From Brevibacillus aydinogluensis (lineage in GTDB: Bacteria; Bacillota; Bacilli; Brevibacillales; Brevibacillaceae), in NCBI RefSeq assembly GCF_031954365.1, contig NZ_JAUSVZ010000019.1: a DNA stretch of 64,000 bases; one strand, 5' to 3'. The notes below the pieces were generated by a model, which was given only the letters and a program-made list of their open reading frames with translations, was not told where the DNA came from and ran no database searches. Positions 8,157-16,339 of this stretch are shown here, in pieces. Every line of letters starts with the position of its first letter. Positions within the stretch are counted from its first letter, which is position 1. Made by a program: the position numbers and the translations under genes.

Positions 8157-8220
8157 CAATGGAAAACGATCAAACTGCTTACAATAAAGATATCCCCCCA
8201 ATTATCCCAAGGAGGAGATC

Positions 8221-8457
8221 ATGATGAACGAATTTGTCGCCACCATCCGGGTGCCGGAATACCCGCCGCATCTGAAACACAAGGTGATCTTTGAGACGTT
8301 TGAACGATTGAAGCCCGGAGAAGCCCTGCTTTTGATCAACGACCACAATCCGATTCCGCTGCGGTTCCAGTTTGAATCGATGCATCCTGGAGGGTTCACC
8401 TGGGAGTACCTCGAGGAAGGCCCCGACCTATTCCAGGTCAAAATCGCGAAAAAGTAA
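8221..8457 (+). CDS. DUF2249-domain protein
   Basis: A 78-residue DUF2249 protein. Family features are the KHKVIFETFERLKPGEALLL helix-strand and the NDHNPIPLRFQF block. The fold is SirA/TusA-like, but the TusA CPxP cysteine is absent. The ATG at 8221 follows an aaggaggagatc ribosome site. It heads a rightward run that includes another DUF2249 protein and a heme-copper-oxidase-like membrane protein. Such genes often accompany nitric oxide or denitrification functions; the molecular role is unknown. Confidence 0.88.
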   Translation: MMNEFVATIRVPEYPPHLKHKVIFETFERLKPGEALLLINDHNPIPLRFQFESMHPGGFTWEYLEEGPDLFQVKIAKK

Positions 8458-8471
8458 GGGAGGCCTTTGCC

Positions 8472-8801
8472 ATGGCGACGGTTACCGTTGTAGACGAAAA
8501 GACGCTCCGGATCGCGGTGGACCTCGAAGACGCCCTCGCCATGATTCGCGAGGCCGAGCGGAATGTGGAGCGCTACGCCAAAGACATCACGACCATCTAC
8601 GAGAAAATGCCGGAGTTTCACTTCGTCCACTTCTGTTTTTACGCCTACGACAGCTCAGCTCTGTTTGAACACATGCTGGGCGTCGATCCCAAACAGTATC
8701 TCTCATTCTCGCTCGATGCGCCGGATTCGTTTTTCTACACGCTTTACGGCGGGATGGCAGCGCTGTACGAACAGGCAAAGGCAGCACTGCGTTCCGCGTA
8801 G
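8472..8801 (+). CDS. Conserved hypothetical protein of the DUF2249 cluster
   Basis: A 109-residue soluble protein that I do not recognise. It has an acidic helical middle (LEDALAMIREAERNVERYAK), an aromatic stretch (FHFVHFCFYAYDSSALFEHM) and a helical C-terminus. No membrane segment or metal motif is evident apart from scattered His and one Cys. It starts 14 bases after the first DUF2249 gene behind gggaggcctttgcc, so it is certainly in the same operon. A role linked to the neighbouring DUF2249 and oxidase-like proteins is inferred only from position. Confidence 0.75.
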   Translation: MATVTVVDEKTLRIAVDLEDALAMIREAERNVERYAKDITTIYEKMPEFHFVHFCFYAYDSSALFEHMLGVDPKQYLSFSLDAPDSFFYTLYGGMAALYEQAKAALRSA

Positions 8802-8834
8802 GATCGGCCACACTTCCATAAGGAGATGATGCCA

Positions 8835-9371
8835 ATGGGAGACTCTCCGCAAATCGTGGAATTGGACGTTCGACCCCACCTTCGCAAAAAACTGGAACCG
8901 TTCCAACTGATCATGGAAACGGTCAAGACGCTTGGTCCGGATGATACGTTTGTGTTGCACACCACCTTCAAGCCCGTTCCGCTGCTCGGCCTGATGAAAG
9001 CGAAAGGGTTTGCCTATAAAACCGAGCGGCTGGCGAATGATCACTGGAAAGTGACGTTTGTTCCCAGGGCCCGCAAAGGCGAATTGGAAGGAAGCGAACC
9101 GGACGACGAGAACCGCTTGGGCGAAGCTCCCTCCACTGCTTCGCCGGAGGCGCCGCAGACGATTGAACTGAACAACCGGGGACTGGAACCGCCGCAGCCG
9201 ATGATTCGAACCCTGAAGGCCCTGGAGGGTTGCCGGACTGGCGACCGGGTCGTCATACACAACGACCGGGTACCTGTCTTTCTGATTGAGGAGCTGAGGG
9301 CACTGGGATATCCCTATACAGTGGAGGAACAGCCGGACGGATCGGCGCGGGTTACAATCCAAAAGACGTAA
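8835..9371 (+). CDS. Tandem DUF2249-domain protein
   Basis: A protein of about 178 residues carrying two DUF2249 domains, roughly residues 5-75 and 105-178. They are joined by an acidic, Pro/Ala-rich linker (GSEPDDENRLGEAPSTASPE). Each repeat has the LDVRPH or LNNRGLEPP start, a helix, then a hydrophobic-strand/His block (FVLHTTFKPVPLL, VVIHNDRVPVFLI). The start is set at ATG 8835 because aaggag is well spaced there; two upstream ATGs lie too close to it. It is the third gene of the operon, 13 bases before the membrane protein. Confidence 0.85.
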   Translation: MGDSPQIVELDVRPHLRKKLEPFQLIMETVKTLGPDDTFVLHTTFKPVPLLGLMKAKGFAYKTERLANDHWKVTFVPRARKGELEGSEPDDENRLGEAPSTASPEAPQTIELNNRGLEPPQPMIRTLKALEGCRTGDRVVIHNDRVPVFLIEELRALGYPYTVEEQPDGSARVTIQKT

Positions 9372-9384
9372 GGGTGGGACCTCG

Positions 9385-10617
9385 ATGTTTCTCCTTCCTT
9401 TTCTGTTCATTGCCACGGGGCTGGCCTGTTTTGCCCTGTTTTCTCTTTCAACACTCGCGCAGGCGGCCGTCTGGATCGCGCACCCGCCCCGCATTCCGGT
9501 GGGATGGTTTCATGTTCATTTGCTCGTACTCGGGTGGGCGACGATGATCGCCATGGGCGCGGTGTATCAGCTTCTCAACGTGGTGCTTCAAAAGGACGTG
9601 TTCAGCCGGAAGCTGGGTTACGTGCACTACGCGCTGTATACCGTCGGAACCGTCGGTTTGCTGGCCGGGTTTTCCGCCGGACGTGTGCAATGGATCGCCG
9701 TGTTTGCCGCTCTGGCCTGGATTGGCATCGTCTTGTTTGCCGTAAACATCGGGGTGACGTTGATCCGGGCGGGCCAATGGAACCCGATCACGCTCAGTAC
9801 CGCCGGCTCCATTTTGTTCCTCGTGCTGACAGGACTCGCCGGGCTTTTCATGGGGTTCAATTTCGCATTCCGGTTGTGGCCGGAGTGGCATGAACGGCTG
9901 TTTTACACCCATATGTGGCTGGGGACCATCGGATGGTTCGGGTTGTTGATCACCGGCTTCAGCCACAAAATGCTGCCGATGTTCTACTTGGCCCACGGTG
10001 TGTCCAACCGGATGGCATACGTCGTTTTTTGGTTGTGGAACGCCGCCGTCCTTGCGGGAGCCGCCGCATTCCTGACAGACGCACCCTTTCCTGCTGTCGG
10101 AGCTGCCGTCGGTTTGTTGACCCTGGCGGTGTACGCCTACAACGTGCACACGACCCAGATCCGCAAAGCGCGCCACAAAAAAAGTCCTGGCGCAGGCGTG
10201 CTGGCGGCCGTCTACAGCACGCGTGCACTGGCCGTTGTCTGTACCGCCGCGCTCGCATACACCCTGTTCGCTCCCGAACGGTCCACGGATGAACGGTCTG
10301 TCGTGATCTTCGGTTGGGCTTATCTGTGGGGCTGGGTCGCTCTGACCATTCTCGGGTATTTGTCGAAGATCATCCCCTTCCTTTGGTGGACACACAAGTA
10401 CGGGCCTCGCGTCGGCAAAGAAAAGATCCCAGCGATGGCCGACTTGCTGGAAGACCGTTACGTCGCTTATGGGCTCGCTCTAACCGCGGCAAGTCTGGTT
10501 ATGCTGATCATCGGGTTGGGGATGGACGACGCGGTGTTGATACATTGGAGCGGCGCAGCGCTGTCCCTGTCCTCGCTCTTTTACGCGTGCTTGATCGGAT
10601 GGGTGTTTACCCGTTAG
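9385..10617 (+). CDS. Heme-copper-oxidase subunit I-like / NnrS-like membrane protein (copy 1)
   Basis: A 410-residue protein with about 12 membrane spans. Histidines sit in helices as in heme-copper oxidase subunit I or NnrS proteins (WFHVHLLVLGWATMIAMGA, LFYTHMWLGTIGWFG, GFSHKMLPMFYL, IPFLWWTHKYGP). It is shorter than true oxidases and a complete Cu-B ligand set is not evident. A paralogue of similar length lies at 12531-13814 on the other strand. Context (DUF2249 proteins, a Crp regulator, norB relics) points to nitric oxide or nitrosative stress; that is inference. An assignment as a cbb3-like subunit is the alternative. Confidence 0.8.
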   Translation: MFLLPFLFIATGLACFALFSLSTLAQAAVWIAHPPRIPVGWFHVHLLVLGWATMIAMGAVYQLLNVVLQKDVFSRKLGYVHYALYTVGTVGLLAGFSAGRVQWIAVFAALAWIGIVLFAVNIGVTLIRAGQWNPITLSTAGSILFLVLTGLAGLFMGFNFAFRLWPEWHERLFYTHMWLGTIGWFGLLITGFSHKMLPMFYLAHGVSNRMAYVVFWLWNAAVLAGAAAFLTDAPFPAVGAAVGLLTLAVYAYNVHTTQIRKARHKKSPGAGVLAAVYSTRALAVVCTAALAYTLFAPERSTDERSVVIFGWAYLWGWVALTILGYLSKIIPFLWWTHKYGPRVGKEKIPAMADLLEDRYVAYGLALTAASLVMLIIGLGMDDAVLIHWSGAALSLSSLFYACLIGWVFTR

Positions 10618-10669
10618 TTAATCGGAAAGGATTTGCAGATCACCCGGCAGGACACAGGAGGTGATTGGA

Positions 10670-10966
10670 ATGGATACGGCGGAGATTCGCGAGCTGTTGA
10701 GACAGGTGTACGACCCCGAACTGGGCATCAATATCGTCGATCTCGGGCTGGTGTACGAGATCCAAAACGAAGATGGGGACGTCTATGTTCGCATGACGCT
10801 GACGACCCCGGGCTGTCCGATGCACGACACCATCGCGGGGGGAGTGGAACGGTTGCTGGAACGCCAACCGGGCATTCGCTCCGTCAGGGTGGATGTCGTC
10901 TGGGATCCGCCATGGTCGCCCGAGATGATGTCGGAGGAAGCGAAAGAGCGGCTCGGCTTCTGTTGA
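10670..10966 (+). CDS. MIP18/PaaD-type metal-sulfur cluster assembly factor
   Basis: A 98-residue DUF59/MIP18-family protein. Signatures are YDPELGINIVDLGLVY at residues 11-26, the TPGCPM cysteine loop near 50, and the C-terminal WDPPWSPEMMSEEAKERLGF. Such proteins assist Fe-S cluster insertion into client enzymes. ATG 10670 is preferred over an upstream GTG because of the ggaggtgattgga ribosome site. It closes the DUF2249/oxidase-like operon and is followed by a clear terminator. Its client could be a protein of the same operon. Confidence 0.9.
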   Translation: MDTAEIRELLRQVYDPELGINIVDLGLVYEIQNEDGDVYVRMTLTTPGCPMHDTIAGGVERLLERQPGIRSVRVDVVWDPPWSPEMMSEEAKERLGFC

Positions 10967-10985
10967 GCAAAGCTTTACATGGCAG

Positions 10986-11017
10986 CACCGTCCTCGGTTT
11001 CGGGGACGGTGTTTTCC
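10986..11017 (+). terminator. Rho-independent terminator of the DUF2249 operon
   Basis: caccgtcc (10986-10993) pairs perfectly with ggacggtg (11004-11011) and is followed by tttt, 20 bases after the MIP18-type gene. Confidence 0.8.
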
Positions 11018-11296
11018 ACCTTCAGCCCAATCACGGAAGGGTCCGTAAGACCAATGACGGCAAACTGATGGTCATTTACATGCATCATGAAGGGGATCTG
11101 TTTGGCCAGATGGATCCTTTTCACGAATCCGTTCATTTTTTCGCTTTTGCGTCATCGTGACGGTACGCTCCAATCTCCTGTCATCTTCAGCTTCACCGTT
11201 CCTGGCATCCAGCGCTCAACAGCATCGCGGCAGCCAACTGCATGGCGATAATCAACATGAAGACGGGTGTCACTCGCGATTTGGTTAGAATAAAAC
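11018..11296. other. No recognisable gene
   Basis: About 280 bases between the terminator and the norB relic. Short open frames exist on both strands but none has a ribosome site together with a recognisable product. It probably contains decayed upstream norB sequence that I could not trace. Confidence 0.5.
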
Positions 11297-11617
11297 GTGT
11301 GTTTTGGGATTTTGCCAAAAGGAGACCACACTTGGTCCATCAACATCGGTTTGGCGTTGATGGTGGTATTGAGCTTGCTACCCATCGGGCTGATGCAAAC
11401 CTGGGCAAGCGTCCAGCATGGGATGTGGTACGCCCGCTCTGCTGAGTTCATGACGCAGAACATCATCCACATCTTTGTCTGGCTGCGCGTCATCGGTGAT
11501 ACCATTTTCTCCGTCGGTGCGCTGGCGCTCGGTTGGTTCATCCTGGGACTCAAGACCGGATGGTCGCTTACGGATCAACCATTGCCGTACGCGGATGACA
11601 ATCTGCAAAAAACGTAA
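11297..11617 (+). pseudogene. norB: C-terminal relic of quinol-dependent nitric oxide reductase (relic 1)
   Basis: About 100 codons matching the end of qNOR/NorB: INIGLALMVVLSLLPIGLMQ, then TWASVQHGMWYARSAEFM, then WLRVIGDTIFSVGALALGWF, ending GLKTGWS. The full protein is over 700 residues; the quinol-binding N-terminus and all metal-ligand helices are absent. The fragment has no ribosome site of its own. It is followed by a good terminator, as expected for the intact gene's 3' end. Confidence 0.85.
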
Positions 11618-11636
11618 GCACACACACGATTAAACA

Positions 11637-11690
11637 AGACATCCTCTAAAGCAGGGTTCCCTCCCCTGGCTTTAAGGGATGTCTCATTGT
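11637..11690 (+). terminator. Terminator downstream of the norB relic
   Basis: agacatcc (11637-11644) pairs with ggatgtct (11677-11684), with an inner aaagc/gcttt pairing, followed by cattgttcttt. Confidence 0.65.
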
Positions 11691-11816
11691 TCTTTGTTCG
11701 CATTGCTGGTCGGGCATCGATCGCCGGACGGGACTGGTGCCATTCTCGTATTCGCTACAAGTGACCGCTCTGATCTGATATCATCAAAATAAAAACCAGC
11801 GGAAAGGATCTATTTT

Positions 11817-12503
11817 ATGGGAAATCGGAACATGTTGCAGCAGGTCCCTTTGTTCCGGGATTTGAACCCGCAGGAACTGGACCGCGTCGAACAGATCGCC
11901 ATCCATCGCCTGATCCGGAAAAAAACGATCATCTTTATGGAAGGTAGCGAAAAAGAAGCGGTCTTTTTCATTCAGGACGGACTGGTCAAAGCATACAAAA
12001 CCGACGAGGAGGGGCATGAGCAGATCGTGTCGCTCTTGCAGACTGGCGATATGTTTCCCCATACCGGTTTCTTTAATCAATCGCCTTATCCGGCAACGAC
12101 GGAAGCCCTCGTGGACACTCACGTTTTGGCCATACCCGTCCGCGCGTTTGAGCAGCTCATCTTGGCGATGCCGTCCATTGCGATCAAAGTCATCGATGTC
12201 ATGGGCGCCAAGATTCGCGAACTTCAACAAAAACTTCAACAGTTTACCGGCCACGACGTGCACGACCGGATCATTTTCTTTTTGTTGCAATTGGCTGACA
12301 AACACGGAGAGGTAAAAGGATCTCGTATTCACATCGAATTGCCGATGACCAATCAGGAATTGGCCAATACGATCGGAACAACCAGAGAAACCGTAAACCG
12401 GCTGTTAAACCAACTGAAAAAGCAACGCATTCTTGATACGCACCGTTCGGAAATCATCATTTTGGACAGGGATGCGCTGAAACGATGGAAAGAGCATAAT
12501 TAA
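11817..12503 (+). CDS. Crp/Fnr-superfamily transcriptional regulator
   Basis: A 228-residue regulator. Residues 10-130 form a cyclic-nucleotide-binding-type beta roll, residues 135-165 the dimer helix, and 170-220 a winged helix-turn-helix with LPMTNQELANTIGTTRETVNRLL. No cysteines are seen, so it cannot carry the FNR Fe-S cluster; a heme, nucleotide or other ligand is possible. ATG 11817 follows ggaaaggatctatttt. It lies between the two heme-copper-oxidase-like genes and beside norB relics, so nitrosative or oxygen control is inferred. Confidence 0.92.
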   Translation: MGNRNMLQQVPLFRDLNPQELDRVEQIAIHRLIRKKTIIFMEGSEKEAVFFIQDGLVKAYKTDEEGHEQIVSLLQTGDMFPHTGFFNQSPYPATTEALVDTHVLAIPVRAFEQLILAMPSIAIKVIDVMGAKIRELQQKLQQFTGHDVHDRIIFFLLQLADKHGEVKGSRIHIELPMTNQELANTIGTTRETVNRLLNQLKKQRILDTHRSEIIILDRDALKRWKEHN

Positions 12504-12530
12504 CGCGAAGCACCGCCTCGATGGGCAACG

Positions 12531-13814
12531 TTAATGGCGAAATACCCTTGACAGCTCCGCCAGATAGATCACGACTCCGATCACCATGATCAGCAAGCCG
12601 ACCGTCGCAACAGCAGAATGAATGCCCATATTCCCGATGATGAACAGGCCCAATCCTAAGAGAAAGACCCACAGCTCCAACGTCAACCTGTCGTGCCGGA
12701 CCATTTCTGCCAACAGGACGGCGCCCTTTTTCTGCTCTTTGGTCCGAAACCGGTGAGCCCACCATAAAAACGGGATGATTTTGGACAAGTACGCAAGGAT
12801 GGAAGCGGAAAACCAACCAAGGACCACATACAGAATCAGGGTGGAAACGACCGTGTAGGAACGGGCAGCGCCACCATGCCATCCGTGCAGGATTACCCAT
12901 ACCAACGCAACCAGAAACGTAATGGTTAACAGTACATCGGCCACTTTTACCGCGCCGATCGGCTGCTTGCCACTGCTTTGTTGCCGAACATCGCGAACGA
13001 ACCAGACAAGCATTCCGAGTGCCGCGACAACAAGCAGCAGTCCGGCGCTCGAAAACATCCGGTAATCTGACCACCATCCTGCACCCCCGAGCCATACTCC
13101 CGCCTGGAACAGGATGACGATCGCGTAGTTCAACTTCGTCCCCGTCTTCCTTGATACATAAAACATGGGAAGCAGCTTCAAGCTGTAGCTCGCAATCAGA
13201 CCTCCCAACCAGCCAGCCAGACCGAACCACATATGCGTATAAAACAGTAACTCGTATCGTGTCGGAGACCAACCCGTCCAGGCGGCGATGCCCAGGGTCG
13301 TACCGAGCACAACGGTCACACCCAGGTCAAGAAGGCTCAGGATAGCTCCAACGGTGACCGGCGTCCACAGCTTGCCGCGAGCGTAAGTGGCTCCCAGGTT
13401 GAAGGTGTAGACCGCCACGCCCAGCACGATGAGCCCCCCGCCGCTGACAATTCCGATGCGGTTCCAGTTCCAAAAGCCGACCAAGAGGAGAATAACGCCT
13501 GTCACGTAAGCGATCAGATGGAGCCAAGCGAGGTTCCGGCTATAGGTGGAAGTTCTCAACAGCACCTGTGTCACCTGGTAGCTGGCTCCCATCGCAATCA
13601 TCGTCGCCCAGCCGAGCAACAGCATATGCGCCCACAAGATTCCCTCGGGAGAATGCAAAGCCGATGTTGTTACCAGATGGGGCATGTTCCCCAAGCCAAA
13701 CAGAAGAGCCGCGAGAAAAAACAAGGCTCCAGCGGCAAAAAAGGTGAATGTTACCGGTAACATATTCAGATGCGGAGGAAGGGCTGAACGCTTTTGCTCT
13801 CTCACGGTCACCAC
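12531..13814 (-). CDS. Heme-copper-oxidase subunit I-like / NnrS-like membrane protein (copy 2)
   Basis: A 427-residue, roughly 12-span paralogue of the protein at 9385-10617. It has the same block order (HMLLLGWATMIAMGASYQV, LLFYTHMWFGLAGWLGG, SLKLLPMFYVS, SKIIPFLWWAHRF). It is convergent with the Crp-family gene. The start is uncertain: several GTG codons near 13814 compete behind ggggtggtg. Two paralogues with different neighbours suggest specialised partners. A nitric-oxide-related role is inferred from context only. Confidence 0.8.
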   Translation of the reverse strand: MVTVREQKRSALPPHLNMLPVTFTFFAAGALFFLAALLFGLGNMPHLVTTSALHSPEGILWAHMLLLGWATMIAMGASYQVTQVLLRTSTYSRNLAWLHLIAYVTGVILLLVGFWNWNRIGIVSGGGLIVLGVAVYTFNLGATYARGKLWTPVTVGAILSLLDLGVTVVLGTTLGIAAWTGWSPTRYELLFYTHMWFGLAGWLGGLIASYSLKLLPMFYVSRKTGTKLNYAIVILFQAGVWLGGAGWWSDYRMFSSAGLLLVVAALGMLVWFVRDVRQQSSGKQPIGAVKVADVLLTITFLVALVWVILHGWHGGAARSYTVVSTLILYVVLGWFSASILAYLSKIIPFLWWAHRFRTKEQKKGAVLLAEMVRHDRLTLELWVFLLGLGLFIIGNMGIHSAVATVGLLIMVIGVVIYLAELSRVFRH

Positions 13815-13931
13815 CCCACTGATTCACCATGACGGTATTGTAAATCGGGCCTTGGTTCATTTCCTCGCTCCGGAGTGATATAATGGACGCAGTCAAATCA
13901 CTGCATGTTGCGAAAGAAGGCTGATTGTCCT

Positions 13932-14312
13932 ATGATGCATCAGATTTTGGTGAAGCGCATTTACGACGCGCCCTCCCCTGAAGACGGCGTCCGCATTCTG
14001 GTTGACCGGCTTTGGCCGCGCGGCATTTCCAAAGAGCGGGCTGCGGTCAACGAGTGGATGAAAGAGATTGCCCCGAGCACCGAACTTTGCAAGTGGTTCG
14101 GCCACCAACCGGAGCGGTTTGACGAATTCAGCGCTCGCTACGAACGGGAACTGGAAGGAGATCCACTCCGCAACGAACTGGCCGACCGAATTTGCAGCAT
14201 GACCGCTGAACAAAACGTCACACTGGTCTATTCCGCAAAAGATTCCGTCCACAACCAGGCCATCGTGCTGCAACGTTGGCTGGCCCGCCGATCCGAACGG
14301 GAAGAACGCTAA
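13932..14312 (+). CDS. DUF488-family protein
   Basis: A protein of about 126 residues of the DUF488 family, recognised from VKRIYDAPSPEDGVRILVDRLWPRGISKE and the later WFGHQPERFDEFSARYERE. Members are small soluble proteins of unsettled biochemistry. I place the start at ATG 13932 behind aagaagg rather than the upstream ATG at 13905. It stands alone between the oxidase-like gene and a convergent cupin gene. Confidence 0.85.
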   Translation: MMHQILVKRIYDAPSPEDGVRILVDRLWPRGISKERAAVNEWMKEIAPSTELCKWFGHQPERFDEFSARYERELEGDPLRNELADRICSMTAEQNVTLVYSAKDSVHNQAIVLQRWLARRSEREER

Positions 14313-14334
14313 CGACGGGCCTGAAACGCTTTCG

Positions 14335-14646
14335 TTACGGTTTAAACACGGAATGAGCTTCCGGGCTGGGTGTCAGCACAAGCACAACCACACTGTCTTC
14401 CAATGCTTCGATGGCATGCTCCACCTGCTTGTCGAGGGAGATCATGCTGGCTTGAGCCAGTTCCACTTCTTCATGGGCGACAAATCGGATTTTTCCTAGC
14501 AGCACAAATACCAGGATATCGCTGGTCGTCTTGTGCTTCTGTAATACCTTTCCTTTTGGAAACGAGAACTTCACGACTTTGGACACACCATTATCCAGCA
14601 CCGGCTGGATAAATGTTTCCTCGAATGACAGTGGGTATACTTTCAT
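14335..14646 (-). CDS. Small cupin-domain protein
   Basis: A single-domain cupin of about 103 residues. The beta-barrel pattern is visible (VVKFSFPKGKVLQKHKTTSD, ILVFVLLGKIRFVAHEE, ISLDKQVEHAIEALEDSVVVLVLTP). Only some of the classical His/Glu metal ligands are present (HK, EHAIEA). ATG 14646 follows caggagttgggg. Nearby genes are anaerobic or nitrosative-stress-like, but no function can be assigned. Confidence 0.8.
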   Translation of the reverse strand: MKVYPLSFEETFIQPVLDNGVSKVVKFSFPKGKVLQKHKTTSDILVFVLLGKIRFVAHEEVELAQASMISLDKQVEHAIEALEDSVVVLVLTPSPEAHSVFKP

Positions 14647-14764
14647 TCTCCCCAACTCCTGCCAGTCAATTTCAATCCGGATGACGAATCACACTTACTA
14701 TTACCAATGGCAGTATCGTTTATTTACATTACGCGAGGGTGAGTGTATGCATCAGACCTGGCAA

Positions 14765-15085
14765 AAGCCTCACGCCATCTCTTGATCAGGCTGCACATGG
14801 CTGTCGCGGCGGACGATTTCTCACACGAACGGCCCGTTGCCAAACCGATCACGAACATGGCAATACCGACCACGCAGCGGCAAAAATCGTGTCACCCGCT
14901 GCACGACTCCAGACAAGATTTTGCAGCAGCGGCTGGTGCAAAAATTCGGCGGAACGCGCGTACTACTTTGCTGTTCCGCAAATTTTCACAGGCCTCGAAT
15001 CCAATCAGGACGAGCGGCACCACCTCGACCGCGCCGAATGCGCCTCTGCTTACGAAAAGGCGACATTACTGTTTATGTGCTTCTT
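14765..15085 (-). pseudogene. norB: Internally deleted quinol nitric oxide reductase gene (relic 2)
   Basis: The minus strand gives GAFGAVEVVPLVLIGFEACE followed by NLR, a central NorB segment. After a frame change it jumps directly to HQPLLQNLVW and RAAGDTIFAA from the C-terminus. A second shift then gives VVGIAMFVIGLATGRS. Some hundreds of residues are deleted between the two parts and at least two frameshifts are present. It differs in sequence from the relic at 11.3 kb, so two separate norB genes have decayed in this window. Confidence 0.75.
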
Positions 15086-15099
15086 TACATTATGAGCTA

Positions 15100-15243
15100 A
15101 TTTTTCCCCACGCATCGTGTAAGAACGTCACGTGTGTAGACAACATTTTCTCCGCAAACAATTCACTTGCGTAACCGGCTACTACTTGTCCAGTCCAGCC
15201 GGTATTCGTGTGGCGATCGTTGCTCCTCTCACACTCTTTCTCA
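15100..15243 (-). pseudogene. Internally deleted fragment of the PRTRC-type ThiF gene
   Basis: The minus strand reads RHTNTGWTGQVVAGYASELF and then STHVTFLHDAWG. The intact ThiF-like protein at 37100-37933 has RHANTGWTGQVVAG and, some 60 residues later, VAGYLNELFGERTLSTHVTFF. The fragment therefore joins two parts of a homologue at a shared VAG-coding microhomology. It shows that a second E1-like cassette once sat here or recombined here. Confidence 0.8.
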
Positions 15244-15271
15244 TGGTCGGTAGGCTGTTCCCCCAAATATC

Positions 15272-15299
15272 TATCATAACTATACCCTGCTATGTATCC
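15272..15299. repeat. 28-bp repeat, copy 2 (copy 1 at 7989-8016)
   Basis: Shares the core accctgctatgtatcc with the copy beside the GntR relic. It lies between the ThiF fragment and the comM fragment. Confidence 0.55.
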
Positions 15300-15324
15300 T
15301 CTACCGGCTAAATCGATACACTCC

Positions 15325-15831
15325 TCATCCCAGCACCCCGCGATCCAATGCGCGATATCGGATGGCTTCCGCCACATGGGCGGCCTCGATCTGCTCAGAA
15401 CCGGCCAGGTCGGCAATGGTACGGGCCACCTTGACGATCCGGTTGTAGGCGCGGGCGCTCAGGCCGAGCGTTTCAAAAGCGAGCTGCAGCAGCTTCTGCC
15501 CCTCTCTGTTCAGGCCGGCATACCGGCGCAGCTCCTCTCCGTTCATCGCGCTGTTGAAAGGAGCGCCGGGGCGGTGCCGGTAACGCTCGCATTGAATGGC
15601 CCTCGCCGCTTCTACTCTGCAGCGGATCTCTTCGGACGATTCCGCCTGCGGCCGCTCCTGCAGCAGCGTTACCGGCACCCGGGGAACTTCCAAATGCAGG
15701 TCGATCCGGTCAAGCAGCGGGCCGGACAATTTCGACCGATACTTTTGGATCTGCTGCGGCGTGCAGGTGCATTCGCGCTGGTCGCGGGAGCCGTAAAACC
15801 CGCAGGGGCACGCGTGAAGATAACAACCTAG
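15325..15831 (-). pseudogene. comM/yifB C-terminal fragment (Mg-chelatase-like AAA ATPase)
   Basis: About 165 codons matching the C-terminal part of ComM/YifB: CPCGFYGSRDQRECTC, then KYRSKLSGPLLDRIDLHLEV, then the lid and C-terminal Mg-chelatase domain ending IEAAHVAEAIRYR. The N-terminal Lon-like and Walker A parts are missing upstream, where sequence switches to the XRE gene region. The intact protein is about 500 residues and helps integrate DNA during transformation. Confidence 0.85.
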
Positions 15832-15869
15832 AAATTGCGATTTACAGGGAAACTTCAACGTCACCTGCA

Positions 15870-16265
15870 TTGCCAGAAGATGATTCACCAGGTGGACGCA
15901 TAAGACGTGCTCGCTTAGCGAAAAACATGTTGCTTGTCGATCTTGCTGCTGCAACCGGTCTCAGTGTCCGATCTCTTCGTCTGGCCGAACAGAACAAGTC
16001 AACAGTAAGCCCGCCTAATCTTAGAAGATTATCTGAAGCATTGGGAGTGTCAATCGCTTACCTTGGTTGTTTTGAGAACCTTCCGGAACATACACTAGGC
16101 CAGCGGATCAAGAAGGCTCGACTGTATCATGGATATAACAAAAGAGAATTTGGAGAGATTTTTGGGTTGAGTCCGAGTATGATATTAGGATGGGAAAAAG
16201 ATGAGTACCGGCCTTCTGAAAAATATATGAAGCGTCTTGATACATTCTTAGCTATTTTGCGTTAA
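15870..16265 (+). CDS. XRE-family DNA-binding protein with two helix-turn-helix domains
   Basis: Up to 131 residues with two lambda-repressor-like motifs: residues 10-65 (DLAAATGLSVRSLRLAEQNK) and 75-125 (KREFGEIFGLSPSMILGWEK). Phage-like or plasmid regulators have this layout. The only in-frame start with full domain 1 is a TTG at 15870 with no clear ribosome site. The gene abuts truncated comM, so its own 5' end may be lost. Base composition is lower in GC than the comM side. Confidence 0.72.
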   Translation: MPEDDSPGGRIRRARLAKNMLLVDLAAATGLSVRSLRLAEQNKSTVSPPNLRRLSEALGVSIAYLGCFENLPEHTLGQRIKKARLYHGYNKREFGEIFGLSPSMILGWEKDEYRPSEKYMKRLDTFLAILR

Positions 16266-16339
16266 CATCATTGCCTCCCTCGGATTTTAAAGAGCCTTGT
16301 ACGCGAATCGATCTTCGACAAAAAGAAAGGAGGTTGTGG

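Noticed and set aside
10991..11137. Small minus-strand frame of roughly 50 codons
   Set aside because: It overlaps the terminator of the MIP18-type gene and lacks a ribosome site; no recognisable product.
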